Source: Lasiosphaeris hirsuta (taxonomy: Eukaryota > Ascomycota > Sordariomycetes > Sordariales > Lasiosphaeriaceae). Taken from it: DNA of 64,000 nt. The notes under the pieces were generated by a model. The model was not told where the DNA came from, searched no databases, and saw only the letters and a program-made list of their open reading frames with translations. This document shows, in pieces, positions 56,073 through 64,000 of the stretch. How positions within the stretch are numbered: the first letter of the stretch is position 1; the number at the start of each line of letters is the position of its first letter. Location of the stretch: the NCBI GenBank assembly GCA_030549175.1, contig JAUKUA010000002.1:2046001-2110000 (forward strand). Direction: 5' to 3'. Made by a program: the position numbers and the translations under genes.

Positions 56073-56708
56073 TCAGGGCCCAACCTCTTCCCGCCCCGGA
56101 ATGTTGAGAACGTCTAGCCAGTAAGGCCTCAGATAGACGTCCTCGTCGGGCGACCATGTCTCGTCGAGTAAAAGGCCGTTGCAGACATCATTCGAGGGGC
56201 ACACGACACTGCGTACCAAGCCGGCAAAGCCATACGGAGCCAGGTCATTGATGTCGCCAAATACCCTCTGATGCAGAAAGCCCGGCGCTTGGCCGTACTT
56301 TGGATCGGCCATACTAGGGCACGGCGAGCTGAGACAATTAGTGGAAATGCATCGACTCAGGAATTCGGGATAAATGCTGCTTACCGGTACAAAAGGCAGC
56401 ACCGGGGGCCGCTCTTCTTAACTGACTGGATGCGAATATCGTTGGGCAAGTTGACTGTTTGTTTATCAGCAATCTGGACAATCAGCAACCTGGACAACAA
56501 GCGGGAAATCCAAAAAAAGCAAAGGCTCCCCTCGCTTACAGCAAGCCCCCTCCTTCAAGTCAGCCACCTTGACGGTGCAGTTTCTCCCATAGAAAGACTT
56601 CTTGGCGTAGAGGGCCAAGCCGACTCCCCTGGGCAAGGCAGCCTCGAGGCAGTGACCAAGGCCAAGGAGAGCGACAAAGAAGGCGGCGGCGGCGGTTCCG
56701 AACAACAT
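56073..56708 (-). CDS. Small secreted protein, 164 aa, Cys-containing
   Basis: Exons are 56708-56540, 56454-56385 and 56328-56073, with introns of 85 and 56 nt in consistent phase. The signal peptide is MLFGTAAAAFFVALLGLGHC with likely cleavage near LEA. The mature chain has seven Cys (GRNCTV, GACFN, GPRCCLLYRSPCPS, VVCPSNDVC), enough for three disulfides. Otherwise it is unrecognised. The C-terminal half is acidic and aromatic (ETWSPDEDVYLRPYWLDVL). Secretion, small size and Cys content are effector-like, but many saprotrophic fungi secrete similar proteins. Expression evidence is absent. Confidence 0.7.
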
Positions 56709-57676
56709 GATGGGTAAGTCGGCTTTTGAACGAAGCACAATACGTGGCAGGATGAGCGAAGGGGGCACCAATAAATACAATAAGAGCGGCCATGGGTCTA
56801 TGAAATAGTCCCACGTACATCGATCGGGTGAGGAGCCAACAACATCATTCTCCCCGGGCCGTTGAACATCACGCACGCCACCATTTCTGTGCATTGCTCC
56901 ATAAGATGGGATCCCCATAAGATACACCAACTACTGCCTTCAACGCTTTGGCGCGCGTGCATACGCATCAATCTCACCTACATTATCTTAACTCTGGTTG
57001 ATCGTTTCGACAAACGGGTGGCTTGGAAGCTTCTGTTGGGCTAAACCATGTCCTGCGATTGCCGTCCAGTCAATAAGCTTTCGTCTTCGTTCCCACCAAG
57101 AACATGCGATCAAGTGATTGAAATTCAAGCCGTGGTTAACGTATGTCTCCCGGCATCTTTGAAGCATCGCGGGCCGCGCCTCGGATAACAACCTCTCAAT
57201 CGCAGTTCCCGGGGGCTCCACGGCCCCAAATACCGAATCACTTGATTCAACCGCCAAAAACCCACAAATTCCCGCCATGGTCATATCAAGGATGCCTTTG
57301 GCCCACACTCTGATCAGAGCTGCATGTCAGTGTTGAGCGAGCACATACCACACCGAGGTCCTATGATCCTAGGACCTCATGACCCATGGCATCAGCAAAA
57401 CAAGGGAAATTGGCGGGGGCTCACGGCAGCAAATGTGTAACCGAGGCATGTGAGGTTGCCATAGTTCCCGACTCCCTGATGTTGAGCTCCCCTGCTGTAG
57501 TGCTCGCATTCAACATTGGTCACCGGTTTTTGGCATAAGTATTGAGATTATTTAGCCAAAGTCCCATAACATTTGCCCCTGAGGATTTCTGACCTCTCGG
57601 GCTTTCACTTTGCCCTAGCACGCAACCCTAACCATCAGGCCTAACCCGCAACCAAGGGGCCCCCTGACTATCAACC
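56709..57676. other. Spacer with an unassigned frame
   Basis: A minus-strand frame at 56988-57308 (about 106 aa, containing ATYVN-like and CSWWERRRK stretches) has coding-like composition but no family resemblance, and no partner exons could be placed. Otherwise no gene is seen. Confidence 0.35.
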
Positions 57677-58386
57677 ATGCTCATCACAACCCCCCTCATC
57701 CTTCTAGGGGCGCTGGGCAGCCCCTTTCTCGCATCTGCCGAGCCCGTGCCAGAGCCCCCCGTCACCCGCATTTTCGATCATGTGATGAAAGCCAGCAACC
57801 GCGATGGCAAGCCGGCCGCCGGCCGCCTCAATGGATTTTTCGACCAGGTTTTCGACCCCAAGAGCCGGCCCGACATCACGGGGTGGGCCGACGCCTTCAA
57901 GTTCCAGCAGAAAAATTCCGCCGGGGGTTACCTGACGAGCAGCGTCTGGGGGACTCCCCAGATGGGCGCCTTCAAGACCTTGCTGAGCCGAGGCAGCGCT
58001 CCGACCCCCGTGGTCACGGCCGCGGTGAGCGGAACGTGGGCTGACCGGGACAAGAGGGGTCAAAACGCCTACCTGGCCCCGGAACCAACACCGGTGGCGA
58101 CTACATTTGAGAAGAGAGCGCGGACAGGGTCGCCAGTCCCGTGACCCACGCCCGCTCCGGTTGCAAAGCCCCGTGTCGGCGGGGACGAGGTCGTGGTGGT
58201 TATTGAGGAGCATGAGGAAGTTGCCCCGACCGGGGAGGACGACTCGGAGGAGATTGTGGTCGTTGTTGAGGAGCATGAAGTACTTGGGTTAGACAACGAG
58301 GAGGAGGTCATGTCATTGCCGAGGAGGAACGGGAGATTACGCTCGAGGAAGAGATTGTTGTAGTTTTGGAGGAGCACGACGGGTAA
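57677..58386 (+). pseudogene. Secreted acidic-repeat protein interrupted by TGA and a frameshift
   Basis: The first 155 codons (57677-58144) encode a signal peptide (MLITTPLILLGALGSPFLAS, then AEP) and a mature chain ending TGSPVP, where TGA occurs at 58142-58144. The same frame continues PTPAPVAKPRVGGDEVVVVI, followed by two acidic repeats with the core VVVxEEHE (VVVVIEEHEEVAP, IVVVVEEHEVLGL). A third (EEEIVVVLEEHDG, then TAA at 58384-58386) lies in another frame after an apparent 1-2 nt change near 58305. The TGA is consistent with C>T of a CGA codon. A truncated 155-aa protein may still be made. Family unrecognised. It shares a TPxPVA linker with the secreted protein at 59401-60102. Confidence 0.6.
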
Positions 58387-59400
58387 CTCATCCAAGGCGT
58401 GGTCTTTTGCATCGGCAACGAGTTTCCTTCATCGTGTCAAGTTATTCAGCATTGGGGGCTTTCTTCTCCCAGTTAGAGGTTGTCATCCACATGTACCTAC
58501 CTTGACATAGTATGCCATTCAGCAGTGGTCTTCTCGGCGATATCAAACACATTGGTCTCAAACTCGTTTTCCATCTAAAATCTTTTGAACTCCCAAGGTG
58601 CTGATTACCTAGGTAGACGGTAACTGTTGGGTACTATGTTGAATGCCTGGGTAACAACCGCCTGCACATCACCGCTGCCGGTTCAAGCTAATTGGTCCTG
58701 TGAAGCGAGGCCTCGTTGAAGCCCCTGAATATGTGGAAGATTTGGCTGGTAGGTCTTTCAGGAAATAGAAAAGGCTCAACAAGGGGGGAGTAAATAGTGG
58801 GTAAAAGATCGGATCGAGCACGGTACAACCGTTGTAGCTAGCTAGTATCTGTGAGGCCAAGGCCGAGGATGGTTTGGGGCAGTTATGTTTTCTTGGGTTA
58901 ATAGGGAGGTTGCAACCGGCAAGGATTTCAGTCACTTCATTAGAGACCCCTATGAGGTTGGCCGCACGGAATGGAAATTTGAGATTCTTTTTGAACTTAT
59001 CTGCCTATGTTGATGGGATCAAGCCGCCGTCACACCAGTCAGATATCGCAGGCTAACTATCTAGGTAGATAAGGAGTGACCAAGATCAAGACGAACTCCT
59101 CCTGCTACTGATAATACAAGTCCAGATTAAAACCCATGCTGCACAAGGGACCACCTCAGTGTGGAAGCGGCAAAACATGCTCGGAGCTTCCGAAGTCTGC
59201 GCCCTCAGCCCCTATGAAGAGAAAAGACTAGCAAGTCCCAATACCTATGTACAAAGCTGAGGTGGGGACTAGTATTAATTGTACAAGTACGCCGTGAAAC
59301 AGCCATCCAACACGAATCCAAACGCCGGTTTCCTCCAAGTCCCCAAGACTCAGCCACGGTCGTACCCCCCAGGAGACCCAAGAGGTCTTTGAACCAGTCT
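58387..59400. other. Intergenic spacer with CCTAGG-type motifs
   Basis: No gene seen. ATTACCTAGGTAG lies at about 58603-58616 and ATCTAGGTAGAT near 59059-59070. Confidence 0.6.
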
Positions 59401-60102
59401 TTAGGTGACCTTTTTCGCAGTCGGTGTGAGGGTTGGGTATGCAATCTTCTCAGCTACTGGCGTGGGTGTTGGGGCGTCGACCCAGGTAACTCCTTTGTAC
59501 TTGTCATCATGGAGGTTGCCGGCGTGTACCCTCTTGTTGAACTGCAGCGGTGACGATTGCAGGTTTCCGGTGTATCCATCGCATGCGGCAACCATGGGAT
59601 CGTAGAACCCCCCACAGGCGCGGCCCTCGCAGAGCCGGTCAAAGCCAAATGCCAACAGCAAATTCCGGCCCGATCGCTTCCACAGCCACCCCGTCTCCGA
59701 CTTGGAAAGGTCCTCGAGCTCGTTCCAAGCTGCCACGATCTGGTTCCTCGAGCAGCGCGCCCGGCCTTCGGGTGCGCAGATGAAGGCCGTGGCACCCCCG
59801 CCGGGATGGTTGCTTTCGGTGAAGCACCGGACCTTGCCGGCCTGGGGGTTGATAAAGTTGTTGTCGTCGTCGCACCACTCCGCCAGGCAGTGCATAGCCC
59901 ATCCCAACTCCGTCTTGTTAATCTCATTATACGTCGGAAAAGGCTCAGAGTGCGGGTATTGGTTGCGGGGGATGACGGGGCGGTAGCCATTAACGTATTG
60001 GCCCTCCCTGAAGGGGTCGCCGACCAGCATGCTGTCGTCTGTCGACGCCATCGTCCCAATGGCGAGCGAGGCAAGCAGCGAAATGGCAGCGGTCAACTTC
60101 AT
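59401..60102 (-). CDS. Secreted protein, 233 aa, Cys-rich, hypothetical
   Basis: One exon. The start MKLTAAISLLASLAIGTMAS gives a clean signal peptide; a Met at 60144 in the same frame would place a second hydrophobic stretch before it and is less likely. The mature chain has eight Cys (MHCLAEWC, VRCFTE, FICAPE, ARCSRN, RLCEGRACGG, AACDGY) in a compact 100-residue region, a pattern of a disulfide-bonded secreted domain. It ends in a Thr/Pro-rich tail with two PTPxxxK-like repeats (APTPTPVAEKIA, PTLTPTAKKVT). Family not recognised; a secreted antimicrobial-like or effector-like role is possible but unsupported. Confidence 0.75.
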   Translation of the reverse strand: MKLTAAISLLASLAIGTMASTDDSMLVGDPFREGQYVNGYRPVIPRNQYPHSEPFPTYNEINKTELGWAMHCLAEWCDDDNNFINPQAGKVRCFTESNHPGGGATAFICAPEGRARCSRNQIVAAWNELEDLSKSETGWLWKRSGRNLLLAFGFDRLCEGRACGGFYDPMVAACDGYTGNLQSSPLQFNKRVHAGNLHDDKYKGVTWVDAPTPTPVAEKIAYPTLTPTAKKVT

Positions 60103-61119
60103 TTTGTTGGCGATGATGAGGAAAAAAATGACAACCTGCTGCAAAGCGAAGAAAGCAATCTCGAGAAATGAGCGAGCACTGCCCCAAGCTCAGCTTGTCG
60201 GCGTGTTGATCGCTTGCAGACTTATATGCCCATGTTCGCCGGCCATTATCTGTGAAAGGCTCAACGCTTTCAGCCTTCAAGTCGGGGCGAAAGTGTCCCA
60301 CCATGGACACGGTCATGGTATTCCGTTAACCGGCTCGAATTCTTTGACTCTGGTTGAACGGTGCATTTGCATGTGGGAAGAAGTGGCAGCTCTATAATCT
60401 CACTGCATGTGCATGCATCACATAATGCGCTCGACGCACGGATGGGGAAATGAGTCGGTGATTGTAATTATTAGCGGCTGTTGTTGACAACGGCAGAACC
60501 GTTGGGATCTCGCAAGGTTTTTGATAATCCATGATGCAGGTGGCTGGTAGAGACCAGCTAAAGCGGCCAGGATAATGCATGTGTTGACGTTTGTCGCCAG
60601 ATGTGCCTAGCAGGCGCAAGAGGGCGATGGGAAGGTATCTAATCAAAAGCTGAAATAAGACAAATGATAATGGATGACATATACGATCTGCAGATTCATC
60701 TCGTTTCAAATATTCCATGGCATTCCGAATCTCGGGAGAGAATGAACGATAGGGTGAGGGGCATACACAAGTCACATGGAGCGTTAAGCCCAGGGAAGGC
60801 GCATCCATGGACAAGGCATAGGTAGGTAGGTGCCTCGCCTCTTGGAACCTAAAAGTGAACCTAATCAGGACTCGACCGCTATTGGCGTCATTGGGAGACT
60901 CCATGTATGTGAATTTCAAGCTGGCACTCCTCAAGGTTAGGGTGTCAATGGGGTGTGTCTTTTCAATGGCTCAAACTAGCTGGTAGATCATTTCAGCTTA
61001 TTGTACAGGATGGCCGAACGCGAATTCCCCACGACATCAGAAATCAGACATCAGCCGAAGACTTGGAACCGAAGAGCCCGCCCTCCTTGCATCCTTTAGC
61101 AGCTGTTTGGCCATGCCAC
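60103..61119. other. Intergenic spacer
   Basis: Promoter side of the 233-aa secreted protein and 3' flank of the CFEM gene. A 180-codon minus frame (60392-60934) has no domain and poor composition. GGTAGGTAGGT lies near 60822. No gene supported. Confidence 0.5.
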
Positions 61120-61586
61120 TCACTGCCCACGGCTCGCATCATGAAGCGGCTTGCAATAGACGCGCTCGATTCCTCGGGCAAGACCCCTGTGACCATGTTA
61201 GCAGACGCCTGTAGCATGTCACGGTAGGGGCAGTTGCTTACTTGTCAATATCTGACCAGCATTCGCTTCGAAAGCACCTATCTATCTCTGGCGAAATCTT
61301 GCCATGTCTAACCTACGAATGAGTATCAAGCGAATAAAACACGCGGGCACACGTACCGGCAGAGACAGTCCCACTCATCTCCTCTCCCGCAGCCCGCTTC
61401 CCAGGCCCTTTCATGTAAGCAGTTCTCGATGCATGGGGTAAAGGGAATTTCTCTCTGAGCAGGCGGGGGACCGCCAAATGGGGGAGTCTTCGGGTCGAGG
61501 TTGTCGGGAGGTGATGGCTGACCGGGGAGTGCCACGGCCGCTGTCGCAGCCGCAACAAGGCACCAGGCGGCGGCAAGGCACTTCAT
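61120..61586 (-). CDS. CFEM-domain secreted protein, 110 aa
   Basis: Exons are 61586-61357, 61277-61242 (36 nt) and 61186-61120, with introns of 79 and 55 nt. The signal peptide MKCLAAAWCLVAAATAAVAL precedes a Pro-rich linker and a complete eight-Cys CFEM domain: PCIENC, then AWEAGC, DEWDCLCRC, EC and VYC. The second and third exons are required to supply Cys 6-8, which supports the model. CFEM proteins bind haem or ferric iron, sit in the wall, or act as effectors. The axial Asp normally three residues before the fourth Cys is here Glu, with Asp one residue earlier (DEWDC), so metal binding may be altered. There is no GPI-type hydrophobic tail, so it is probably soluble. It lies about 9 kb from the siderophore gene pair. 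Confidence 0.85.
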
Positions 61587-62273
61587 TTTGCAAGTCGGCG
61601 ATGGCGAGACGACTTTGGGCAAGCGTGTCAGTACTCGGGCGTGTAACAACACTTGGAACACAGCTGGGGTTCCCAGTCCTAAATGCAAGGCTGCCGAGTG
61701 GGCAGCGCAAAAGCGGCCTAGCCTTTATACTACCTGATATAGAACTGGCAGACACAGGACTCGCTGCTTGCGACCTGCGATGTGCGGTTGGGAAGAAGCG
61801 GGTGAGACGCCTCCCCCCGCCCCAATCCTGGCGAAGGTCCCCGTGACAACATGGCTTGACTTGGAGTTAATCTTTTCGAGCTTGTCGGCTAATGGTTCCA
61901 TGATCTAGTCTCCTTATCTATCTCCAGGGCCGTAACCTGCATCCTACCCGCATTCAATCCACCACCTCGGCTCTCCACCTTGCTAGTTGATCATTCCATG
62001 TCAGCCACCATCTCGGTACTCAACCGTTGCTAGCCATCATGGGTCATGGCCATGCAGCACCGGCAAGTATGCAGGAAAGCCGGCGCGGACGAATTATTGA
62101 TATCTCGCTAGCTCCCTGCCTTCTTCGGGTATATTTGCTCTCCGGTCCAGGCTACGCCCTCGCCAACCCATTCTGTCCCGCTTCTCTTTGACAACGCGTG
62201 TCTTGATTCCGGCGCCTAACCTCGAAGCCCTTGCCTGCAGTAACTCGACAGGCGCTTCATTCTCTTGTCCATC
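61587..62273. other. Divergent promoter, CFEM and right-end gene
   Basis: No gene seen. Contains CTTATCTATCTCC near 61914 (a generic GATA core) but no ATCWGATAA site. Confidence 0.5.
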
Positions 62274-64000
62274 ATGTTGGGTCAAGCCCAAGGCTGGGCC
62301 GTCAGCCCCAGAAACATACTGGCTGCACTCCCCATGGCTCTGGCCGTCAATGCCGCCGTGCTGCAGCGAGCCCCGACCATTTCAGACAAGGCGTGTATTG
62401 ATATTGACAATGTCAACCCCGGCGCTGGTCGCTTCGGATTCCCATCGGTAAATGCCCCCTATCCCAACCCCTGTCTCAATCATCTTGCCATGGCATCCAG
62501 CCATAGATCTGACTTGTGTTTGATCCCCTGAGCAGTGGAGAACATCCGACAACCCCAACTGCAAGCCCGTGTTCAGCCTTGACAGGAATGGCGAATGCTT
62601 CAGCCACCTCAACCCCGGCAACGAGTGCAACTCGTTTTGCCAGGTGAGCAGCACAGTAAGTTCACCCTCCGCGCCAACCAGCGGTTTCCGAGTTTACTCA
62701 CTGTGCTGTCACAGTGGCACTATGGTAAACCAATCGATTTGATGCACGGCGAGATCTGCCAAGTGGGCGATGACTGCGGGCGGAGCTTTTCATACTCGGA
62801 AAACATGGGCAAGGCGGCCACCAATGACTTATCCAACACGTATGGCGAAACAGAGACAAACACGGTGACGACCAAGCTGGGTTTCAGCTTGGGCCTCAAA
62901 ATTCCGTTGGGCAAGTTTGATCTCTCGGGGAGCAGTATGCCTTCGGGTGTTGACTTGCTTGGCGGCGGCGGCGGCGGCCCAGGCTCCGCAGCGGGAGCTG
63001 GGGCACCAGTTGTACCACCACTCAGAGCAAGAAGCCTCGATTTCGGTATGACATTGGATATTTCGCATACCTGGTCACTGGCCATCAACAAGCAACACAG
63101 CTTTGGCGTCAGCAACTCGACCTCCTGGGGCGTTACCATCGGGCAGAGTGAAAGTTTGACCAAGCCTGCCTATGCCAAAAACTACTGTGGAGGCTGGTTT
63201 GCGGTGCCAATCATGGGACTGTAAGTGAATACTTCCCTTAATCGACGTGTGGTCAGCCCCCAGCCCTGACCTTTTCACACAGGAGCTGTGGCCGGGGCTC
63301 GCACGGCACCTTGAAGCGAAACAGCAGAGACAACTATCAGTGCGCTCTTGAGCCCGGGTCGGCCGCGTTCGGGCACTGCTTTGACTACACCTTCCTCGAC
63401 CCTATAAAGGCCAACCAAACGAGATCCCAGATGGTCTACGTCTTACGGGATTGTCAGCATGGCTATATTCTCCCTGGAGAGTGGCAGCATCCAGCATTTG
63501 CAAACAGCTTCTGGGCTGGAGACTACGTCAGCGACCATGTCATGAGATTTGGCTACGAAAATCTGCCCGCAGCTGTCCAAAAGCCCCTCGATGACAGCTG
63601 GATAGAGCAGAGACATGCCTTTGAGTTCACAAGAGAGCTCGGCCCAAAAGACCACACGATTGAGGTTTGCGGCCGGGGCGGCTACTGCGCTCGCCACAAG
63701 GTAACACCTGGAAACTGCTGTAAGTCACCTGATTCCTTGTCCTCGACATTATAGGGAAGGACGCTGGCTAATGACACCTCTTTTTGCCTCAGATAACTTC
63801 CCACGCGGCTACTCTGGCAGTAAGGCGGCCCACCTTGTGTCAGCCAAGACGGAGCGAGACAACTGCTGTGTTCTGTTCAGCCGGTCTGAGTGCCATGGAA
63901 TCGCTCAGGTCGTCAAGGGTAACCTCACAGCCAGCGACCTCGTAGCGGCGGGGTTTGAGGGTCATGCGCATAGCATGGTGTGCAACGTCGACGAGTACTG
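62274..64000 (+). CDS. Large secreted Cys-rich protein, 3' end outside window
   Basis: Exons are 62274-62447, 62536-62643, 62715-63220, 63283-63719 and 63793 onward, with introns of 62-88 nt and consistent phases; no stop is reached by the right edge. An N-terminal hydrophobic stretch (NILAALPMALAVNAAVL) probably serves as signal. A Cys-rich domain follows (KACIDIDN, NPNCKPV, GECFSH, ECNSFC, EICQVGDDCGRSF). A central Ser/Thr/Gly region of alternating polarity (ETETNTVTTKLGFSLGLKIP, HTWSLAINKQHSFGVSNST) flanks a Gly run, and a second Cys-rich part contains VCGRGGYCARH and DNCCVLF. The alternating strands are reminiscent of beta-pore-forming proteins, but that is only a resemblance. Function unknown. 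Confidence 0.75.

Noticed and set aside
58142..58147. Programmed stop-codon readthrough at TGA
   Set aside because: The downstream bases are CCC rather than CTA, and a second break (frameshift) lies further on, so decay is the simpler reading.
60392..60934. Minus-strand 180-codon frame
   Set aside because: No signal, domain or coding-like composition; treated as spacer.
1..64000. CRISPR arrays, bacterial operons, viral or prophage genes
   Set aside because: No regularly spaced repeats, no ribosome-binding-site operon structure; spliced genes and an intron-containing tRNA show nuclear fungal DNA.

Overview
This is a window of nuclear DNA from a filamentous ascomycete, most likely a Sordariomycete. 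The evidence is short introns of 51-123 nt with GTRNGT donors and CTAAC/CTGAC-like branch sites, GC-rich genes separated by long AT-richer spacers, a tRNA-Phe with a 17-nt intron, and fungal gene families (CFEM, kelch/BTB, SidI/SidF, GPI17/PIG-S, Cab4). Several decayed loci show transition-only or CpA>TpA-type changes that would fit repeat-induced point mutation (RIP). The species cannot be named from the sequence.

0-11 kb: the 5' part of a short-chain dehydrogenase running off the left edge, two small hypothetical genes, a WDR68/DCAF7-type WD40 protein, phosphopantetheine adenylyltransferase of CoA synthesis, and a large multi-pass membrane protein. 11-14 kb is decayed: a Fic-domain gene with one in-frame TAG and a diverged direct repeat. 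14-22 kb: a GMC oxidoreductase and a catalase read outward from one promoter, followed by a P450 with a CYP7/8-like I-helix and a tRNA-Phe. 22-29 kb: PIG-S, a FAT1-type acyl-CoA synthetase ending in AKL, and a 1-Cys peroxiredoxin. 29-42 kb: a very long pyrimidine-rich leader followed by a kelch/BTB protein, a ten-exon MFS transporter with a 9-nt exon, and a secreted arylsulfatase.

42-48 kb is an accessory graveyard: a TPR relic, a kinase plus ankyrin relic and a CorA-like (GMN) relic, the last two truncated and meeting head to head near 45.3 kb, plus an AT-rich island.

48-55 kb is the most striking part. A SidI-like acyl-CoA ligase (C-terminus AKL) and a SidF-like hydroxyornithine acyltransferase (C-terminus PKL) diverge from a 1.6-kb promoter holding five perfect copies of ATCTGATAA, the published type of site for iron-responsive GATA repressors (SreA/Fep1/Sre/Urbs1). 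They would supply the acyl group and transfer it to N5-hydroxyornithine in extracellular (fusarinine-type) siderophores. A sixth copy lies upstream of the next gene, an AIF/FSP1-like flavoprotein. 56-64 kb holds secreted proteins: a 164-aa Cys-containing protein, an acidic-repeat protein broken by TGA, a 233-aa protein, a complete 110-aa CFEM protein with eight Cys, and a larger Cys-rich secreted protein cut by the right edge.

All gene models come from reading splice signals by eye. Intron phases were checked for every multi-exon model given as exon coordinates.
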